DNA of 64,000 nt from Ktedonosporobacter rubrisoli (GCF_004208415.1 NZ_CP035758.1:7378001-7442000), one strand, 5' to 3'; positions 33,070-44,000 are shown, numbered from the stretch's first letter. Numbers and translations are program-made. The notes: generated from the sequence alone by a model not told the origin.

Positions 33070-34257
33070 ATGCATACATTTACACCGACTGCCAGAGCTG
33101 CACTTGCCGCACATACCGATTGGGAGAAGGCGCTGCAGGATGCGCTGGCACAGATAGGCGATAGCCTGGCAGATGTCGCACTTCTGTTTGCCAGCGATGA
33201 ATATAGCGATTCTTTTGCGGAAATTGTGCGCCGCGTGCGCAGCGCGACAAAGGCAAGAATTCTGCTTGGCTGTTCTGGACAGGGGATTGTTGGTACTGGT
33301 GTAGAGTTGGAGGATGTCCCTTGCCTTTCGCTGCTCACGCTATCTCTTCCCGGGGCCTCGCTACGGGCGGCTCATATTACTCAGGACCTCTTAGAGACTA
33401 GCCTCAGACCAGATATATTGCGTGATCAACTGGATATTCCGCTCGATGATGTAAATGCCTGGCTCGTTTTTGCTGATCCGTTTCAGATGAATTGTGAAGA
33501 GCTGATTAATAGCCTGGCACGGGCCTATGCCGATACGCCCATGCTGGGAGGCCTGGCTTCTAGCGATACAGGAGAACTTCATACGCATGTTTTCCTCAAT
33601 GATGAGGTCTTCACCGAAGGAGCAGTGGCTCTCGCTATTGGTGGCTCGTATACGATTCTTCCTCTCGTCTCTCAAGGTTGTGAGCCGATTGGCGAGCCGT
33701 GGACTATCACGGGCGTGCAGGAAAATGGTCTGGTTGAGACAATTTCTAATCGTTCGGCCTATGAGCTGCTCGTGGAGACCTTATTGGCGCTTCCCGCTGA
33801 TATGCAGCGTCGCGCTCAGCGTAATCTGCTGGTTGGATTGGCTGCGGATGAGTATCGCGCTACCTTTAGTCGGGGCAATTTTCTCATTCGCAACCTGATT
33901 GGCGTTGATCGTCGCACCGGTGCGCTGGCGATTGGCGCTCAGCCCAGAGTTGGCCAGACCATCCAGTTCCAGATTCGCGATGCGGAGACGGCTGACCTGG
34001 ATCTGCACGAGTTGTTGGAAGGGGCTAAGGAAAAACTGGGGACAAATCGAGCTGTGGCCGGGATTCTCTGTACCTGCAATGGACGTGGCGAGGGTCTCTT
34101 CTCCATACCCAATCACGATGCTGAATTGATAGAGCAGGAATTGGGTCCGCTTCCCCTGGCAGGATTGTTCTGTAATGGTGAGATTGGCCCCATTGGCAAT
34201 CGGCCATTTTTGCATGGCTTTACGGCAAGTCTGGCGCTACTGGTTCAGCGCTCATAA
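33070..34257 (+). CDS. FIST-domain sensory protein
   Basis: ATG 33070, 7 bases after AGGA, gives about 395 residues; ATG 33046 is in frame without a ribosome-binding site. The N-terminal half has the FIST_N pattern (Ala-Leu-Leu-Phe-Ala-Ser then Leu-Leu-Gly-Cys-Ser-Gly-Gln-Gly-Ile) and the C-terminal half matches FIST_C (Gly-Leu-Phe-Cys-Asn-Gly-Glu-Ile-Gly-Pro). FIST domains are proposed small-ligand sensors, probably for amino acids, usually fused to or next to signalling proteins. Here no kinase or cyclase is fused; the neighbours are a VOC protein and a patatin-like lipase, suggesting a lipid or metabolite response unit. Confidence 0.88.
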   Translation: MHTFTPTARAALAAHTDWEKALQDALAQIGDSLADVALLFASDEYSDSFAEIVRRVRSATKARILLGCSGQGIVGTGVELEDVPCLSLLTLSLPGASLRAAHITQDLLETSLRPDILRDQLDIPLDDVNAWLVFADPFQMNCEELINSLARAYADTPMLGGLASSDTGELHTHVFLNDEVFTEGAVALAIGGSYTILPLVSQGCEPIGEPWTITGVQENGLVETISNRSAYELLVETLLALPADMQRRAQRNLLVGLAADEYRATFSRGNFLIRNLIGVDRRTGALAIGAQPRVGQTIQFQIRDAETADLDLHELLEGAKEKLGTNRAVAGILCTCNGRGEGLFSIPNHDAELIEQELGPLPLAGLFCNGEIGPIGNRPFLHGFTASLALLVQRS

Positions 34258-34301
34258 CCTGTAGAGATAACTCCAAGACTTATAAGGGGGAACCTCTCGG
34301 T

Positions 34302-36368
34302 ATGTCAGATATGCCACAATTGGAATGTGATCTGGTGATGAAGGGTGGTATCACCAGCGGGATCGTTTATCCGCCCGCAGTTCTTGAGCTAAAGAAGAAA
34401 TATCGGTTTCATAGTATTGGTGGCACCTCGGCGGGAGCCCTGGCCGCTGCCGGTACTGCAGCTGCTGAATACAATCGTCAAAGCGGTGGCTTTGAGAAAA
34501 TGGCCCGCGCTAGCACCCAGCTAGCGCAAGGTGAAAATCTGCTTGATCTCTTCCAGGCCGCGCCGGCCACGCAACCCTTGCTTGATGTCATACACGCTAT
34601 TCTCGGGTCGGGAGCAGGTGAGCAACCTTCAGTCGGCGCGCCATCGGTTGATCCAGCGCTTCTACTCGAACAGGAGTTAAGCCGCCTTCCCCTGCTATTG
34701 CGCCTGCTCCACTGGCTCTTTCCCCTTATGTCTCCCTACTGGCTTGTAATTGTCGGCAGGGTAGTGAGTACCTGGTCTCGTACCTATGTACCCTTTCAGC
34801 AGGGAGGAAGCGCCGGTACAAAGTGGGGCTTCTTCGCAGGGCTTGGGGGAGGGCTTATTTTAGCCCTTGTGGTGTCTGGTCTGGCCTCTCTAATCGGGGT
34901 GGGGCAATCTCGCTCTGTCTTTCTGCCGGCTCTGCTTATCTGCTGCGTTCTTCTGGGCCTGCTAAGCGCCTGGCTTGGCTGCTGGCTGGGACGCTTGATC
35001 CTGGTTACGCGCGATATGTATGATCTTTGCCTCAACAGGCTGCCCGCTAACAATTATGGGATCTGTAATGGCCATACTTCCACGCGACCAGGTACTTCAC
35101 CTGATAACACAAACCTGACCGATTGGCTGTGTGCTATGCTTGATCATACTGCGGGCCTGCCAGAACAGCGGCTTCCGCTCACCTTTGGCCAGCTGCGGAG
35201 CAAGCAGATCGAACTCAAGATGGTTACTTCCAACCTCAGCCATCACCAGCCTTACATCTTGCCCGAAGGCCTGCACAACTTTCTCTTCAATAAACATGAG
35301 CTGCTGCAGATGTTTCCTGAGTACGTAGTGGAGCACATGGTCAGAGCGCAGCCAGCGCCGCAAAGCAGCGGCAACGGGCTAGTAGTGCCTCCCGAGGTCC
35401 TGCCTTCTGACTATTATTTCCTACCAGCCGCCGATGAGCTGCCCGTGGCCTTTGCCACCCGCTTGAGCCTGAGCTTTCCTTTCTTGATAAGCGCCGTACC
35501 GTTGTATACAGTCAGTACTGAGGCGGCTCAACGCTATGCTCAAGGTCAGCACGGGCAGAAATTGGACCCTTTGCGCGATTTGCAAAAAAACTGGTTCAGC
35601 GACGGCGGGTTATGCAGCAACTTTCCTATCCAGTTTTTCGACGCCTGGTTACCTACGCGTCCTACCTTTGGCATCAACCTTACTTCGGCCAAAGAGGCTA
35701 TGAATACCAGCGCGCTTGAAGCCATCGATCATCGTTCCTCGGCAGCCACGCGGGCCCAGGTTGAGGGCAAGGCTGTCTATCTCCCTGGCGCTGAGGATCT
35801 GCAGGCTCCAGAATGGGAAGATCTGAGCACTCTCTTCGGGTTCCTGGGAGCTATTTTCGGGATCGCCCAAAGTTATCACGATACGCAACAGGCCAACCTA
35901 CCCAGCTATCGCGAGCGGATTGTGCAGATCCGCTTGAACGAAGATGAGGGAGGCGCCAATCTGCTGATGCCGCGGGTAACTATCAATAAAGTCATGGAGA
36001 AAGGCATAGAGGCCGGTCAGCTCCTTACCAACCCGCTCACCTTCAGTTTTGAGCAACACTGGTGGGTGCGCTTTCTCGTCTTGATGGCCCAGCTAGAGGA
36101 GAATATCGATGACCTGGAAGGCATTGACGATCCTTCTCTCACGGCGCGCCTACAGCAGGAGGCGCTTTCCGCTAGCACGGCAGCGCCTCTCAGATATCCC
36201 TATTATCGGGATCGGCGCTGGGTCAATGAAGCTCATGCGCGCGTTCAGTACTTGCGCAATCTTATGCAGCACTGGCAGCAAGCCAACAGGCGCCTGGGAC
36301 GTGGGTCCTTCTTCGGTGCCAACGCCCCGCAACCTGATCCAAGCTTGCGGGTTACGCCAAGGCTATAG
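34302..36368 (+). CDS. patatin-like phospholipase with membrane segment
   Basis: A 688-residue protein started after AAGGGGG. The patatin catalytic parts are all present: oxyanion loop Lys-Gly-Gly-Ile-Thr-Ser-Gly near residue 15, nucleophile Ser in Gly-Gly-Thr-Ser-Ala-Gly near 42, and the Asp of Asp-Gly-Gly around residue 430 (Phe-Ser-Asp-Gly-Gly-Leu-Cys-Ser-Asn). Inserted between them is a hydrophobic region (about 140-240) with two or three transmembrane helices, which is unusual for bacterial patatins and suggests a membrane-bound lipase. Family members hydrolyse phospholipid acyl chains; some act in antiphage or toxin systems. It is the last gene of the VOC-FIST-patatin unit. Confidence 0.88.
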   Translation: MSDMPQLECDLVMKGGITSGIVYPPAVLELKKKYRFHSIGGTSAGALAAAGTAAAEYNRQSGGFEKMARASTQLAQGENLLDLFQAAPATQPLLDVIHAILGSGAGEQPSVGAPSVDPALLLEQELSRLPLLLRLLHWLFPLMSPYWLVIVGRVVSTWSRTYVPFQQGGSAGTKWGFFAGLGGGLILALVVSGLASLIGVGQSRSVFLPALLICCVLLGLLSAWLGCWLGRLILVTRDMYDLCLNRLPANNYGICNGHTSTRPGTSPDNTNLTDWLCAMLDHTAGLPEQRLPLTFGQLRSKQIELKMVTSNLSHHQPYILPEGLHNFLFNKHELLQMFPEYVVEHMVRAQPAPQSSGNGLVVPPEVLPSDYYFLPAADELPVAFATRLSLSFPFLISAVPLYTVSTEAAQRYAQGQHGQKLDPLRDLQKNWFSDGGLCSNFPIQFFDAWLPTRPTFGINLTSAKEAMNTSALEAIDHRSSAATRAQVEGKAVYLPGAEDLQAPEWEDLSTLFGFLGAIFGIAQSYHDTQQANLPSYRERIVQIRLNEDEGGANLLMPRVTINKVMEKGIEAGQLLTNPLTFSFEQHWWVRFLVLMAQLEENIDDLEGIDDPSLTARLQQEALSASTAAPLRYPYYRDRRWVNEAHARVQYLRNLMQHWQQANRRLGRGSFFGANAPQPDPSLRVTPRL

Positions 36369-36407
36369 TTAGCGTGACGGCAGTCAGGGCATGAACGTAT
36401 TGTGCGT

Positions 36408-37052
36408 TTAAGGCAGAGAGGCGAGGTGGGTGGTGATAATCGAGCTAAACCAGGGAGCCTCGCCTTTCTCTAATTGCACCTTGAGGATTGCCCCATTTGG
36501 CATCGTGAATGCAGAGAGGAAGCTCTTAAAGCGTTTCATCTTATCGGCACCGATATCGTCTGTCTCAACCAGAAGGGACCAGATTACCGCGCGAATAAAT
36601 TGCTCATGGCTAAACATAGCGATAAAATTCTCTTCGGCTGTCTGCAGACGTTCAATGATTGAGCGCACACGGCGCATAAAATCGACAAAGGATTCGGCGC
36701 CCTCACCGTCAACATAGTGCGGATCGCGGCGTTGCCAGAAGGCGTTGACAAGAGGCAAGCGGTCGTGTTTGGTAGTGTATTGCATTTCAGGAGTAGCGAG
36801 GTAAGTAAATTCGTGGACAGGCCATTCCTCATGCTCGCACCGGGGAAAACGGCGTAGCGCTGGATATGCAGTTTGCTTTGTGCGTATATAAGACGAGGTA
36901 ATCAGCAAATCAGGCTTGTGGGTAAAGTAGGCGGCAATGCGCTCAGCTTGCTTTACACCTCTATCTGTAAGTTTTATGGTCTCTGGACTGATCGTTGGGA
37001 GTCCAATATTGGCTTCGCTTTCAGCGTGCCTGATGAGCCAGACGGTGGTCAT
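36408..37052 (-). CDS. histidine phosphatase family protein
   Basis: ATG 37052, downstream of AGGAGAAGGGG, gives about 214 residues; the open frame continues to 37166 without a start signal. It has the phosphoglycerate-mutase-like Arg-His-Ala-Glu-Ser-Glu-Ala-Asn motif with phospho-acceptor His9, a Ser-Tyr-Ile-Arg-Thr-Lys-Gln-Thr arginine motif around residue 55, and the second catalytic His in Phe-Ser-His-Glu-Gln-Phe near 160. It is likely a cytoplasmic phosphatase for a small phosphoester, of unknown substrate. It is convergent with the patatin gene. Confidence 0.88.
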   Translation of the reverse strand: MTTVWLIRHAESEANIGLPTISPETIKLTDRGVKQAERIAAYFTHKPDLLITSSYIRTKQTAYPALRRFPRCEHEEWPVHEFTYLATPEMQYTTKHDRLPLVNAFWQRRDPHYVDGEGAESFVDFMRRVRSIIERLQTAEENFIAMFSHEQFIRAVIWSLLVETDDIGADKMKRFKSFLSAFTMPNGAILKVQLEKGEAPWFSSIITTHLASLP

Positions 37053-37284
37053 CCATAATCCCCTTCTCCTGCAACGAGCATAGAGAGCCGCTGCCCTATA
37101 GCTCCAGGTCATCTGCCATTGCTTAGAGTATACCAGCCAATCAGTGACATCGTGTGCCAAAAACATGCCAGTTCTGACTAGCCTCTAAGAGGCAGAGGAA
37201 CCGCTGCTTGCCGAGCGGCTAAGAATTATGGACTGTCATTCCGCCTGCTCTATTTGCGATAGGAGCACGCGTCTGGCCCATAGC

Positions 37285-38682
37285 CTAGATGGATTGTTCG
37301 TCATTGCGCCCATAGGCGACAGCTTCCATCTCCATAAGTACGTTGAAGAGAGCATCAAGAGCCTTGTTGCGGTCCCGGAAATATTGACGCGTACTGCTAA
37401 ATTCCAGGCGGGCAGCAATCTGTTCGTTTTTGAGATGGTTTTTAAAGTAGCGATAGTAGAGAATATTGTAGAGCTTCCATTCGGGTGCCGTATCGCGGCG
37501 CGTCCCGTTCCCGCGTAAACGCTCAAAGGCCTCGTAAAGTGCTTCGCGCAGAGCCATCCCCTTCTCGATGCGCGCGGCATCGGGGCGATTGAGACGAGAT
37601 GAGACAACATTCATGTGCCGCAAGTCGCTCTCTCCTAACGCCCTTGCATCGTCGAGATTCTCCAGCACCTTTTCGACTTCTTCCACAGTCATATGAAAAA
37701 GATGGATGCGATATTTATCGCGCACAAATTTGCGAAAGAGTGCGCTCTCGCTCAGTTCTGGCAGCTCACGGCGCGTATTCTCGGCGAGCCGGGCTTCATT
37801 TTTGAGCAGCTCATGTTGCTGCTCTGACAGGCGCTCCCAGGTATATTCAAAATGCGGCTGTAAGTCGTTGTAGGCTTGGCTTCTGGCCCGGTGTAGATCT
37901 ACCTTCTCAGAGGAGTAGAGACATTTCTCCTCAAACAAGAAATGGCACATGCGCTGAATGAAGAAGGGGTGTCGCCCGGCCTGCTTGAGTATCCAGTCAA
38001 CCTCTTCCTGACTAAAGGATAAGCCCGCCCGCCGTGCCGGCTGCGTAATCAGATCGCGCGCCTCGTCCTCTAGAAGTGATTCTAGAGAGAAGGTGCTGAA
38101 AATGTTAAAAAAGGGCGAGCCCTCAATTGCGCTATGGCACACCTCATAGAGGGGAGCCAGGGAGGCTGTGACATAGGAGACTTTGCCCATGGTGGCCAGG
38201 GCACGCAAGAAGGCAAAGAATTCCAGATTAAATTCTTTATTGCGAATAATGTTGTCAAAGGCGTCCATTAAGAGGACCAGGTGAAAGCCTCTCTCCTGAA
38301 TCTGATCAAGAAGGAGCACAAATTCATCCTCACCGCCTATACCCTCCAGGCTCAAAGGCAGTTGCTTATGTGCCTGTATAACTACCTGCTTGCTTACAGC
38401 GTTAAAGAAATCATCGCAATTTTTTTGCAGATATTCGCGCAGATCGAGCAGAACCAGGAGGGTATGACTCAAGTCGTAGCCAAACCGAGCATAGATCTCT
38501 GGGACCTGCATGCATTTTAGCACTGATGATTTACCGATATGGCGCGGGCCTACAAGCGATACGCTTTGCCGATTGGTCGTAGCTGAATACAAACGTCTGA
38601 GTAGATGGCTGCGACCGAAAAACATTTTTGGATCGCGTACCGCTGCCAGGTCGTAATAAGGATTGAAAGGATCAGTCTCCAT
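37285..38682 (-). CDS. AAA/STAND-type ATPase
   Basis: A 465-residue protein. The N-terminus has the Asn-Pro-Tyr-Tyr...Met-Phe-Phe-Gly-Arg entry found in this class, then Walker A Gly-Pro-Arg-His-Ile-Gly-Lys-Ser-Ser near residue 45 and a Walker B Leu-Val-Leu-Leu-Met-Asp-Ala-Phe-Asp around 145. A helical region follows, then a C-terminal winged-helix-like portion rich in Arg/Lys. The same ATPase layout ends the giant propeller protein at 41.0-46.0 kb, so the two are probably paralogues. There is no sensor repeat region. Such STAND-like NTPases act as molecular switches; the partner is unknown. Confidence 0.85.
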   Translation of the reverse strand: METDPFNPYYDLAAVRDPKMFFGRSHLLRRLYSATTNRQSVSLVGPRHIGKSSVLKCMQVPEIYARFGYDLSHTLLVLLDLREYLQKNCDDFFNAVSKQVVIQAHKQLPLSLEGIGGEDEFVLLLDQIQERGFHLVLLMDAFDNIIRNKEFNLEFFAFLRALATMGKVSYVTASLAPLYEVCHSAIEGSPFFNIFSTFSLESLLEDEARDLITQPARRAGLSFSQEEVDWILKQAGRHPFFIQRMCHFLFEEKCLYSSEKVDLHRARSQAYNDLQPHFEYTWERLSEQQHELLKNEARLAENTRRELPELSESALFRKFVRDKYRIHLFHMTVEEVEKVLENLDDARALGESDLRHMNVVSSRLNRPDAARIEKGMALREALYEAFERLRGNGTRRDTAPEWKLYNILYYRYFKNHLKNEQIAARLEFSSTRQYFRDRNKALDALFNVLMEMEAVAYGRNDEQSI

Positions 38683-39020
38683 CGTCGTAGATCTCCTGTG
38701 TGCGTGCGAACCGCTAAGACCATCTCTATTATACGTTCAGCTTTGTGACTTTAAGTGACAGGATTGTGCCAATTTTCTGAATCAAAGCTCCAAGTTTGTC
38801 TCTCTAGAGTATCCAGTTGCGCTTAGTATCCCATTATAATACACATTTTTTCCTGAGCCTCTTTAGCGAAGCAAATGCCACACTTTTCTTGTCTCTCTTG
38901 TTGTAAGAACTCACAGAGTTAGCGGCAGGTTGATTGGCCTCTCAGGCCAGCTCTTGTCAAACGACTGCAGGTTAGCTCAGCAAACTATTTCGTAAGCAAG
39001 ACCCTGATAAGGCACAAAAC
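38683..39020. other. intergenic region upstream of the ATPase gene
   Basis: About 340 bp with no supported gene. TATAAT lies near 38835, and a TGGCCT-CTC-AGGCCA palindrome near 38935 is a candidate operator or hairpin. Promoter elements for the minus-strand ATPase gene are likely here, but a clean -35/-10 pair was not found. Confidence 0.35.
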
Positions 39021-39055
39021 CAGAAGGAGCCCATCCAACAAAAGGGCTCCTTCTG
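39021..39055 (-). terminator. rho-independent terminator of the GMC gene
   Basis: Perfect 12-bp stem (CAGAAGGAGCCC and complement) with an 11-base loop. On the minus strand it is followed by GGTTTTG. It lies 42 bp past the GMC oxidoreductase stop. Confidence 0.8.
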
Positions 39056-39096
39056 ATACCAGGTAGTTTGCAACACACTTCTCACCAGCCAGCTTA

Positions 39097-40605
39097 CTAC
39101 TTGCACTGGTTCTTACGGAGCAAATCGGCGGTCTTCTCTGCAATCATGATGGTTGGAGCATTAGTGTTTCCATGTATCAGGGTAGGCATGATTGAAGCAT
39201 CCACTACCCGTAAGCCTTCTACACCATGGACACGTAATTGCTCATCGACTACAGCCATCTCATCATGCCCCATCTTACATGTTCCAACGGGATGATATAA
39301 TGTTTGGGCGTTGTTACGGATATACTCAACAATCTCAGCATCGCTTTGCCCCTGCAGAGCAGCTTCTATCGGTGCGCCATAAAAAGATCCAAGGGCCTTT
39401 GCCTGATTGATCCGTTGCACTATTTTGACACCCTTGACGAGCCTTTCTAGATCAGCAGGATCTTCAAAATAGTTCGCGAAAATAGCTGGATGCTCTCTCG
39501 GATTGGTTGAACGTAGTTTGAGATGTCCACGGCTCTCTGACTGTAGCATGCCTAGAACAATGGTATAACCGTATTTTTCCTGCACTGGTATGGGACCCAT
39601 AATGAGGGGACATATGCAAAGCATAATATCCGCTTCTGAAAGCTCTGGCCTGCTTTTTATAAAGGCAACACCTTCTGGCCCATATCCAGGCTCTGTGAAC
39701 GATGGCTTCGTTGTGAAATACATAGTAAGACAGAGATGATCCTGAAGATTGTTGCCTACCCCTGCCAGATCTGCCATGACAGGAATACCCATATGCTCTA
39801 GCTGAGTAGCTGGCCCAACGCCAGAGAGCAGAAGAGTCTGCGGAGAATTAATCGCTCCCCCACAGAGAATGATCTCTTTGTTTACTCGCACCTGCTGCTC
39901 TACGCCGTCTTTGAGATAGGCCAGGCCAATGGTGCGCGTGCCTTCAAACAAGATACGAGTGACAAGTATGTTTGTCCACACCGTCAAGTTCGGGCGGGAC
40001 TGGGCAGGATACAGGTAGCTTGTGGCCGTGCTTTCTCGTTTTCCCTGCCGGATCGTGAACTGAAGCGTACTGAAGCCCTCTTGAGAGGCCCCATTGTAGT
40101 CGTCAATGCGTGCCCAGCCAAGTTCTTCTCCCGCTGCCAGAAAGGCCTCTGTCAGAGGATTGACCGAGGGAACATCGGTTACGGTAAGAGGACCTCCCTT
40201 TCCTCTATAGGCGGATGACCCCTTGTCCCAGTGCTCGGCTTTCTTAAAGTAGGGCAATACATCGATGTAACTCCAGCCTGCATTGCCCAGTTCTTGCCAA
40301 CGATCATAGTCAGATGGATTGCCGCGTACATAGAGCATCAAGTTGATGGAACTGGAGCCTCCTAATACTTTGCCGCGCGGCCAGGAGAGCTTGCGATTGT
40401 TGAGAGACGGCTCTTCCTCCGTCTCGTACGCCCAATCAACAGCAGTTCCTAATAGCGAGAAGGCCGCAGACGGGTTGTGGATGGCAGGGATATCATCATT
40501 ACTTCCGGCTTCCAGGACAAGGACCGAGGTTTTAGGATCTTCGGTCAGACGATTGGCAAGGACACAGCCAGCAGAACCCGCTCCAACTATAATATAATCG
40601 TACAT
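39097..40605 (-). CDS. GMC-family FAD oxidoreductase (choline dehydrogenase-like)
   Basis: ATG 40605 after AAAAAGGAGAAGC gives about 502 residues; the open frame to 40671 is spurious. The FAD motif Gly-Ala-Gly-Ser-Ala-Gly-Cys-Val-Leu-Ala lies near residue 7, and the first GMC signature (Gly-Lys-Val-Leu-Gly-Gly-Ser-Ser-Ser) around 78. The active site pairs His in Tyr-His-Pro-Val-Gly-Thr-Cys near 430 with Asn in Gly-Asn-Thr-Asn-Ala-Pro-Thr, the His/Asn pair of choline dehydrogenase and its alcohol-oxidising relatives. Without a betaine-aldehyde dehydrogenase or transporter nearby, the alcohol substrate is not assigned. It sits between two related ATPase genes. Confidence 0.9.
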   Translation of the reverse strand: MYDYIIVGAGSAGCVLANRLTEDPKTSVLVLEAGSNDDIPAIHNPSAAFSLLGTAVDWAYETEEEPSLNNRKLSWPRGKVLGGSSSINLMLYVRGNPSDYDRWQELGNAGWSYIDVLPYFKKAEHWDKGSSAYRGKGGPLTVTDVPSVNPLTEAFLAAGEELGWARIDDYNGASQEGFSTLQFTIRQGKRESTATSYLYPAQSRPNLTVWTNILVTRILFEGTRTIGLAYLKDGVEQQVRVNKEIILCGGAINSPQTLLLSGVGPATQLEHMGIPVMADLAGVGNNLQDHLCLTMYFTTKPSFTEPGYGPEGVAFIKSRPELSEADIMLCICPLIMGPIPVQEKYGYTIVLGMLQSESRGHLKLRSTNPREHPAIFANYFEDPADLERLVKGVKIVQRINQAKALGSFYGAPIEAALQGQSDAEIVEYIRNNAQTLYHPVGTCKMGHDEMAVVDEQLRVHGVEGLRVVDASIMPTLIHGNTNAPTIMIAEKTADLLRKNQCK

Positions 40606-41044
40606 TGCTTCTCCTTTTTGATCTATCTTCAAGGTCAGAGAACACCTTCTTCTTGCTCTGTATGGCCCCATGATTGCACAATCCAGGGAGATTGACTAGG
40701 AAAATCTTGCTGCTTTGCCTTAGCTTCCTGTTGCAGGCGAGTAGCCGGGTAGAGCAGCCTGACAGCCAGGTTCACGCAAGGCTCAGCTCAAAGACGGGTC
40801 AAAGATCTCTGGCTGGAAAAGTGGGGCAAGGACGGCTGCGCGATCACAAAAACCTTCCCCTTAGCTCATCCTGGCACATTTTTGTCATAGTCTGACACTA
40901 ATACGGTGCTACACTGAAGAGAAAGTGCATATAACGATATGGGTGAAAATAAGCTTTAAAAGCATTAGAAATTTACAGTATAAATTTCAACTATTACGAA
41001 TTATATAGTTGTTTCCCACAAAAGCCGCGAATGGGGGAGCTGAG
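40606..41044. other. divergent intergenic region between the GMC and propeller-ATPase genes
   Basis: About 440 bp. The right part is AT-rich and carries a perfect 8-bp inverted repeat GAAATTTA-N5-TAAATTTC at 40968-40988, some 57 bp upstream of the giant gene's start, which looks like an operator. An AAGCTTT/AAAAGC element precedes it. Nothing coding was supported. Confidence 0.45.
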
Positions 41045-44000
41045 ATGTTAGTTACATCAGTCACCGAGCTACAGGATGCGCTCCGGCTTGGCTCTATCAC
41101 AGTATCTGAGCTGTGGAACTATAAGGCCAAGAACTGGGTGACAAGCGTGTGTGCCGCCGATATTGATAACGATGGAGATATCGAAATTATCGCCGGTTCA
41201 CGCGATGGGCGCGTCTGTGCCCTGACCAGGAGGGGAGATGTGCGCTGGAACCGTGTGGTTGGTTATAAAGAATGGGTAGGGGTGGTAACCTGTTTGCCTC
41301 CATTGGCCGAGCGGGCAGCGCGGATTATGGCCGGAACGCGCGATGGGAAGATCTATGCTCTGGCTAAAGATGGCAAGACGGTTGGCCCTGACGGCCAGCT
41401 GTATACCCTTAAGCGCGATGGCCGTGCGCTTGAGCCGCAAAGAGAGCACGCAGCGGCATGGCTACAAAGTGCGCAGGTCATTCGCCAGATGGCTGTTACG
41501 CCCTCTGCGCCTTTCAAGCTGATTGCCGGCTCAGAAGATCGCTGCGTCTACGCGCTTGATTATGCGACTGGTGAACAGCTCTGGAGCTTTTCTACCCATG
41601 GCTGGGTGCGGGCTATCGTCTGTGCTGACCTTGATGGCGACGGCGAAGCCGAGATTCTGGTTGGCTCTGCCGATAAACACCTCTATATCCTTAATCAGGC
41701 TGGAAACTGCATTGCTGAGCGCGATATCAAGCGTCAGATCCATACACTTGTCGTTTGTGATCTCGATCAGGACGGCCGAAACGAGATTCTCCTGGGCACC
41801 GATGGCAAAGATTTGCTGGCCCTATCCTCCGAGCTCAATGAGCTCTGGGACCGCACTTTTGAGAGCCGTTTTCTCTCGCTCTGCATCGCCGACATAGATA
41901 AAGATGGACACGACGAGATTATTGCCAGCTCTGACGATAAGCATCTCTACATCCTGGATCAACAAGGACACATACTCTGGCGGCATCGTCTGGGGTACCG
42001 CATCTTTAGTCTGTTTGCCCTCGATTTTGACCATGATGGGCAGATTGAAGTGCTGGCGGGCAGCGATGATGAGCGCGTTTATGCCTTACGCATCCATTTG
42101 ATCAAGACCCTTGATAAGAAGATTCGCCGTTATTATCATGCCCTTGGCAAACCTTCGTTCTCTGCGCTCACCCAGCTTACCCCAGTAGAGCGCGAATTGC
42201 TGCAGGATATCCTCAAAGAAGAGGGCAAGGCGCATGTTCTCCCCAGGCAGGTCAACCTTGCTCATGCCAATGATCTGCTAGATGCTGGCCAGTATGTGCA
42301 GGCGCTGGAACTTTTGCTTTTGTTGCAGCAGCAGAAAGTAGAGCTCTTATGGCGTAAGGAAAAAGTTGGCCATATCCGTTCGCTCTACTTTGGCGATATT
42401 GCCGGCGACCCCAAGCGAGAAATCGTGCTGGGGACAGCCGAGGGTACCATTCAAGCTTTTAATGTTGCCGGTCGTTCCCTCTGGTCGATTCCTCTGGATG
42501 CTCCCGTGCTATCTACGCAGACAGGCTATGTCGATCATAGTAAGTGGCAAGAGATCATTGTATGTTCGGCCAATCATCACGTTTATGTAATTAGTGGTAC
42601 CAAAAAACAGATCAAGCGAGCGCCCTTTATCGATACTTGGATGTCTAGCATTTACGTGAATGCGCCTGGCCGTCAGAGTTCCGCCGAGATTATCGTCAGC
42701 TCCGAAGATAAAAAATTGTATATCTACGGCAGCAAGCTAGATGCCCCGCTTACCACCATCGATACGCCACAGGGCATAAAAATTGTCCATGCGTATGAGG
42801 CTCATGAGCCCGGCGTCCCGGAGATTATTGCGGGCAGCATTGAAAATACAGTTTATGCCTATACGCGCGCTGGGGAGTTACTTTGGGAATATAGAACGCT
42901 GGATCGCGTGCGCGCAATTTGTATCAAAGACATAGATGGCGATGACAAGATTGAGATTATTGTCGCTTCAGAGAGTCGCAATGTCTATGTCCTGGATTAT
43001 CATGGCCATCTCAAGTGGCGCTATTATTTACCCCATCGCGTATTGACCGTAGACGCGCTTGACATTGACTATAATGGCAAAATCGAAGTTTTGCTCGGCT
43101 GTGGCGATGGTTATATGTACGTGTTGAGCCGCGACGGCGACTTACTCTGGACATATCAAGCTAACGATCGGGTCAGGGTGGTGCGCGCCGAGGATATCGA
43201 TGATGATAAGCAAGTAGAGATTGCCCTGGCCTCTGAAGATCAGCTAGAGCTATTGCGCGTTGTAAATCAGCAGCAGGTTCAGCAGATGCTCACGCGCTGC
43301 TGGCTGGCCCTGCAAGGTCCGGCCCCGGCAGGCGAACTTATCAAAGAGCTCCTTCATAACAACAATCCCCTTGTGCGCGCCTTTACTCTACATAAGCTCT
43401 CTGCAAACCAGCAGCTCAGTACCCGCGATTTTGCGTTGCTTGAAGAATTTGTCAATGATCGAGCCGTGGAAGTGCGCGCGACCCTGGTTCGCGCCGTCAT
43501 GCTTTCTTACACGGCTAATCCTGCTCAGGCCCGCCAGATCCTCAATCAGCTCTCCATGGCTCCCGAACGCGCGATTCGCCTGGCGATAGTCGAAAATATC
43601 TCGTTCCTTATCGCCAGCGACTGGGAGGCCGGCCTGGAGTATCTAGAGCGCCTATCGCACAATATAGATCGCTTTGTCAGGCGCGCTGTTGTGCGCAAAC
43701 TGCATCAATTAATAGATATCCCGCATGAGCACTTTCAGGAAGCTATGCTAAGTATGTTGCTCAAGGCTGCGCAGTATAAAGAGTCTGACTGGGTGTGCCA
43801 GGAAGCGGCTCGTGCTCTTGCTCACTTTCTTGATCAACACCATGGAGAATTGCTTACCTATCTCTACGATTGTGTGATGCGGGAAATCAAGCCCTCGATC
43901 TTAGAACATGTTGCCCATAACGCTGTTACTGCCGTTGTGCAACAAACCTTTGGAGCTGTCGCAGCTCTCCTTAGCGGCCTTGATGAACAAAATGTCGAGA

